DNA of 7,953 nt, taken from NCBI GenBank assembly GCA_946479125.1, contig CAMLET010000131.1, forward strand, positions 1-7,953. The letters are read 5' to 3'. Source of the stretch: an uncultured Flavobacteriales bacterium. Lineage in GTDB: Bacteria > Bacteroidota > Bacteroidia > Flavobacteriales > Crocinitomicaceae. The notes beneath the pieces were generated by a model, which was given only the letters and a program-made list of their open reading frames with translations, searched no databases and was not told where the DNA came from. The position numbers were made by a program, and so were the translations under genes. Below, piece by piece: positions 5,975 through 7,953 of this stretch; positions within the stretch are counted from its first letter, which is position 1, and each line of letters opens with the position of its first letter.

Positions 5975-6145
5975 ATGGAAAATACGGTTACACTACAAGA
6001 AGAAGTTGCGGCTTTGGAAGCTCAGTTAACGGGAGATATGTTCGCAGATATGGATATCAAAGATAAAATTCACAACCTGAAAATGCAGATCGAAGGTGTA
6101 CGTCCAATGGATAGTTACATTGAGTGCGTTGGATGCGGAAGCTAA
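5975..6145 (+). CDS. Small acidic protein with C-terminal Cys-x-x-Cys (56 aa), function unknown
   Basis: ATG at 5975 opens a 56-codon frame ending TAA at 6143-6145. The product is acidic (11 Asp/Glu against 4 Lys/Arg), probably mostly helical (residues 5-41, heptad-like LQEEVAALEAQL then DIKDKIHNLKMQI), rich in Met, and ends YIECVGCGS with Cys51 and Cys54 next to the C-terminus. There is no signal peptide or membrane segment. Support for it being real: an AGAAAGA purine stretch seven bases upstream of the ATG, balanced protein-like composition, and a strong terminator 50 bases downstream. I believe similar short proteins ending in C-x-x-C-G-S exist in flavobacteria but cannot name a family. 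The Cys pair could bind metal, be redox active, or be modified. It is convergent with the glycosyltransferase gene and probably forms its own transcript. Confidence 0.75.
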   Translation: MENTVTLQEEVAALEAQLTGDMFADMDIKDKIHNLKMQIEGVRPMDSYIECVGCGS

Positions 6146-6193
6146 AAACTAAGTAAAAAAGCAAAACTTAAAAGTCAAAAATAGAAGATTTAT

Positions 6194-6235
6194 AAAGTGT
6201 AATGTTGGGTAACCACATTGCACTTTTTGTTTTAT
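6194..6235 (+). terminator. Strong intrinsic terminator after the small Cys-x-x-Cys gene
   Basis: AAAGTGTAATGT (6194-6205) pairs with ACATTGCACTTT (6215-6226): 12 continuous pairs with one G-U, around the 9-base loop TGGGTAACC. It is followed by TTTGTTTTATT, a proper U-tract on the plus strand. It ends transcription of the 56-aa gene. On the minus strand the hairpin is followed only by the short T-run TTTATAAAT, so it may also stop the convergent glycosyltransferase transcript, less efficiently. Confidence 0.85.
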
Positions 6236-6263
6236 TAAGTAAATTGAAAATACAATTAACCGT

Positions 6264-7346
6264 TTAGACTTTAGACTTTTCAATTAATCGCAAGTATTCT
6301 TGCTTCCAGGCTTCTACACTCCAATGTTCCTCAATGGTTTTTTTGGCATTTTCTCCAAGTGATTTTCGACGTTCGGGACCTGTAAGAAGATCTCTCAATA
6401 CCATTTCCCATTCTTCGTCTGTATCGGCTATCATTCCATTTACCCCATGTTTCACAATAGCTGTATTCACTCCAACAGGTGAAACAACGCATGCCATTCC
6501 TAGTGCCATGTATTGTAAAGCCTTGAAACCACATTTCCCTTCGGCCCACATGTCATGATCAAGCGGCATTAAACCAACCTGAATCTGACCCAGATCTGCT
6601 ATTTCCGATTCCAATTTCCAATCCAGATATCGAAGGGATTTTAGCTGATAATTTGGCTTTTTGTTGGAAATAACAAGAAACTCGAATTCAAAATCAACTT
6701 CCAGTTTTCGCAAAATTGGAATCAATCTGTCGAGATAATGCATGGTGCTGTGCGTTCCTGTCCAACCAATGATAACTTTTTCGAAATGGTGATCAACCGA
6801 AACATTGTGCTGATTTTTGGTGTCTATTGTAGTAGGAATTCGAGTTACATTCTCATTGTATTGAAGCGCGTAATTCACCAAATAATCGTTTCCTGCACTT
6901 ACAGAACTTGCCCATTTGATCAATTTCGGAACTTTCCAATAGCATTTTAATTTTTGGAATTTCGCATTGGCAGTACTGTAATTCGGGATCCAAATGGCAT
7001 CGTCGAAATCGTAATGGTATTTTCTTCTGAAAACTTTTACCAGAATCCATTCGAAAACCGGTGGTCCCATGTGGGCCATTTCTCTATGCATGAAAATGTG
7101 CTTTGCTCCAATTAGTCTGAAAAGCAGAAACCATCTTCTCAGAAAATTTATAAGAACATCAAAAGCTTTAAGAGGAAATTTTCCGGGATGGTAAAGTCGT
7201 TCCCAACTTGCACGACTATGGAACGCGTGGTATTTTATTTCCCAATTCTGTTCTTCGAAAGCCGATAAATATTGTTCGTATCTAAAGCGCTGCGACGGAG
7301 CTTCACCCTTTGGGTAAGGCGCAATAATGTGCAACGTTTTTTTCAT
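6264..7346 (-). CDS. Glycosyltransferase, GT-B fold (GT4-like)
   Basis: A 360-residue cytoplasmic or membrane-associated glycosyltransferase that would move a sugar from a nucleotide donor to a polysaccharide or lipid-linked acceptor. N-terminal domain (about 1-180): MKKTLHIIAPYPKGEAPSQRFR, a first Rossmann strand and loop, then basic aromatic stretches (FLRRWFLLFRLIGAKHIF, 68-85) that could touch the membrane, and YDFDDAIWI (112-120). C-terminal domain: VIIGWTGTHSTMHYL (191-205), PLDHDMWAEGKCGFKALQYMALG (261-283) and VVSPVGVNTAIV. The 'EGK.GFK.LQYMA.G' stretch is the donor-binding motif corresponding to the E-x7-E region of GT4 enzymes; the second Glu is replaced by Gln278. The linkage cannot be read from sequence. 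ATG 7346 follows the stop of the epimerase gene by one base (TAAGATG), so the two are coupled. Its 3' end converges on the terminator at 6194-6235. Confidence 0.9.
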   Translation of the reverse strand: MKKTLHIIAPYPKGEAPSQRFRYEQYLSAFEEQNWEIKYHAFHSRASWERLYHPGKFPLKAFDVLINFLRRWFLLFRLIGAKHIFMHREMAHMGPPVFEWILVKVFRRKYHYDFDDAIWIPNYSTANAKFQKLKCYWKVPKLIKWASSVSAGNDYLVNYALQYNENVTRIPTTIDTKNQHNVSVDHHFEKVIIGWTGTHSTMHYLDRLIPILRKLEVDFEFEFLVISNKKPNYQLKSLRYLDWKLESEIADLGQIQVGLMPLDHDMWAEGKCGFKALQYMALGMACVVSPVGVNTAIVKHGVNGMIADTDEEWEMVLRDLLTGPERRKSLGENAKKTIEEHWSVEAWKQEYLRLIEKSKV

Positions 7347-7347
7347 C

Positions 7348-7953
7348 TTATTTGATAGCGTTCAATACTTTTTGAATTCCGTCTTCCAACGACATGAAAG
7401 GTCGGCCAAGTAATTGCTGCATTTTCGAAATGTCGGGTTGTCTTCTGGTCATATCGCCATCTTCCAAAGCTGGTAAATGAATGATCTTTGAAGAAGATCC
7501 GGTCAAACGTATGATCGTTTCAGCGAGTTCCAAAATCGTAACAATGTTTCCATTTCCAATATTGGTAACATCATTCACGCACAAATCATTTTTGAAAGCG
7601 TTCATGCATGCGTCAAGATTGTCATCGATATAGCAGAACGTACGTGTTTGCTGTCCATCACCGTAAACAGTAATATCTTCGTTCGCCATTGCTGAACGGA
7701 TGAACTTCGACATAACGAAATCAGTACTTTGCTTAGGACCGTAAGTATTGAAAAATCTGAAAATAGTATAATTCAAACCGTATTCCTGTTGGAAAGACCT
7801 GAAATAGGATTCGCCCACGTTCTTAACCACTGCATATGGTAATCTCGAATTCAGCGGAGTTATTGTTTCGTGTTGCGGTAAATGAACCGGCTCCCCATAC
7901 ACTTCTGACGAAGAAGAATAAAAAACGCGTTTAACACCGGTTCTCTTACTCAA
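7348..7953 (-). CDS. NAD-dependent epimerase/dehydratase (nucleotide-sugar extended SDR), N-terminus outside window
   Basis: The last 201 residues of an extended SDR acting on a nucleotide sugar. Seen here: SSSSEVYG (13-20 of the fragment, catalytic Ser region), Y40/K44 of the YxxxK pair (YAVVK), RFFNTYGPKQ (66-75), VYGDGQQTRTFCYIDD (substrate-binding and dimer region) and RRQPDISKMQQLLG near the C-terminus. The R-F-C-Y-I-D-D and R-x-P-D-I-S-K patterns suggest UDP-glucuronate decarboxylase or UDP-glucose/GlcNAc 4-epimerase types; I cannot decide between them. Roughly 110 N-terminal residues, including the GxxGxxG NAD site, lie beyond the right edge. The first codon in the window is TTG, encoding an internal Leu and not a start. 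It would supply activated sugar to the coupled glycosyltransferase just downstream. Confidence 0.92.
   Translation of the reverse strand: MSKRTGVKRVFYSSSSEVYGEPVHLPQHETITPLNSRLPYAVVKNVGESYFRSFQQEYGLNYTIFRFFNTYGPKQSTDFVMSKFIRSAMANEDITVYGDGQQTRTFCYIDDNLDACMNAFKNDLCVNDVTNIGNGNIVTILELAETIIRLTGSSSKIIHLPALEDGDMTRRQPDISKMQQLLGRPFMSLEDGIQKVLNAIK

Overview
The window looks like chromosomal DNA of a member of the Bacteroidota, most likely a flavobacterium-type organism. Evidence for this is the AT-rich sequence, A-rich leaders in place of clear Shine-Dalgarno sites at most genes, a near-consensus Bacteroidota promoter (TTTG-N19-TACTTTAG) and proteins that read like families common in that phylum. I cannot name the genus from sequence alone.

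Left part (1-3406), all genes on the minus strand. The first unit is a short-chain dehydrogenase followed, with a one-base stop/start overlap (TAATG), by an AraC-type regulator that runs off the left edge; a good promoter lies just upstream of the dehydrogenase. A 30-bp perfect palindrome separates this unit from a tight three-gene unit: a tandem SRPBCC (AHSA1-like) protein, a two-TM YcxB-like membrane protein and a PhnB-like VOC protein. The leader of that unit contains seven-odd copies of a 7-bp tandem repeat that ends nine bases before the start codon.

Middle (3407-6235). A large glutamine-hydrolysing asparagine synthase (634 aa) lies on the minus strand. Divergent from it is a small GIY-YIG nuclease gene that is broken by a frameshift close to its 3' end; the missing C-terminus is readable in the next frame. 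Two exact 26-bp copies of a GAGCGGAGTCGAAG-type repeat, in inverted orientation, bracket the nuclease gene. Next comes a 56-codon plus-strand gene whose product ends in a Cys-x-x-Cys motif, followed by a strong intrinsic terminator.

Right part (6264-7953), minus strand. A nucleotide-sugar epimerase/decarboxylase-type SDR, cut by the right edge, is followed after one base by a GT-B glycosyltransferase. With the asparagine synthase this suggests the downstream end of a surface-polysaccharide locus; amidotransferases of this size often occur in such loci, though the asparagine synthase may equally be housekeeping.

I see no rRNA, tRNA, CRISPR array, insertion sequence or phage gene. I do not see a convincing undescribed multi-gene system. 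The items most worth a second look are the small Cys-x-x-Cys protein, the repeat-bracketed broken nuclease gene and the heptad array in a promoter position.
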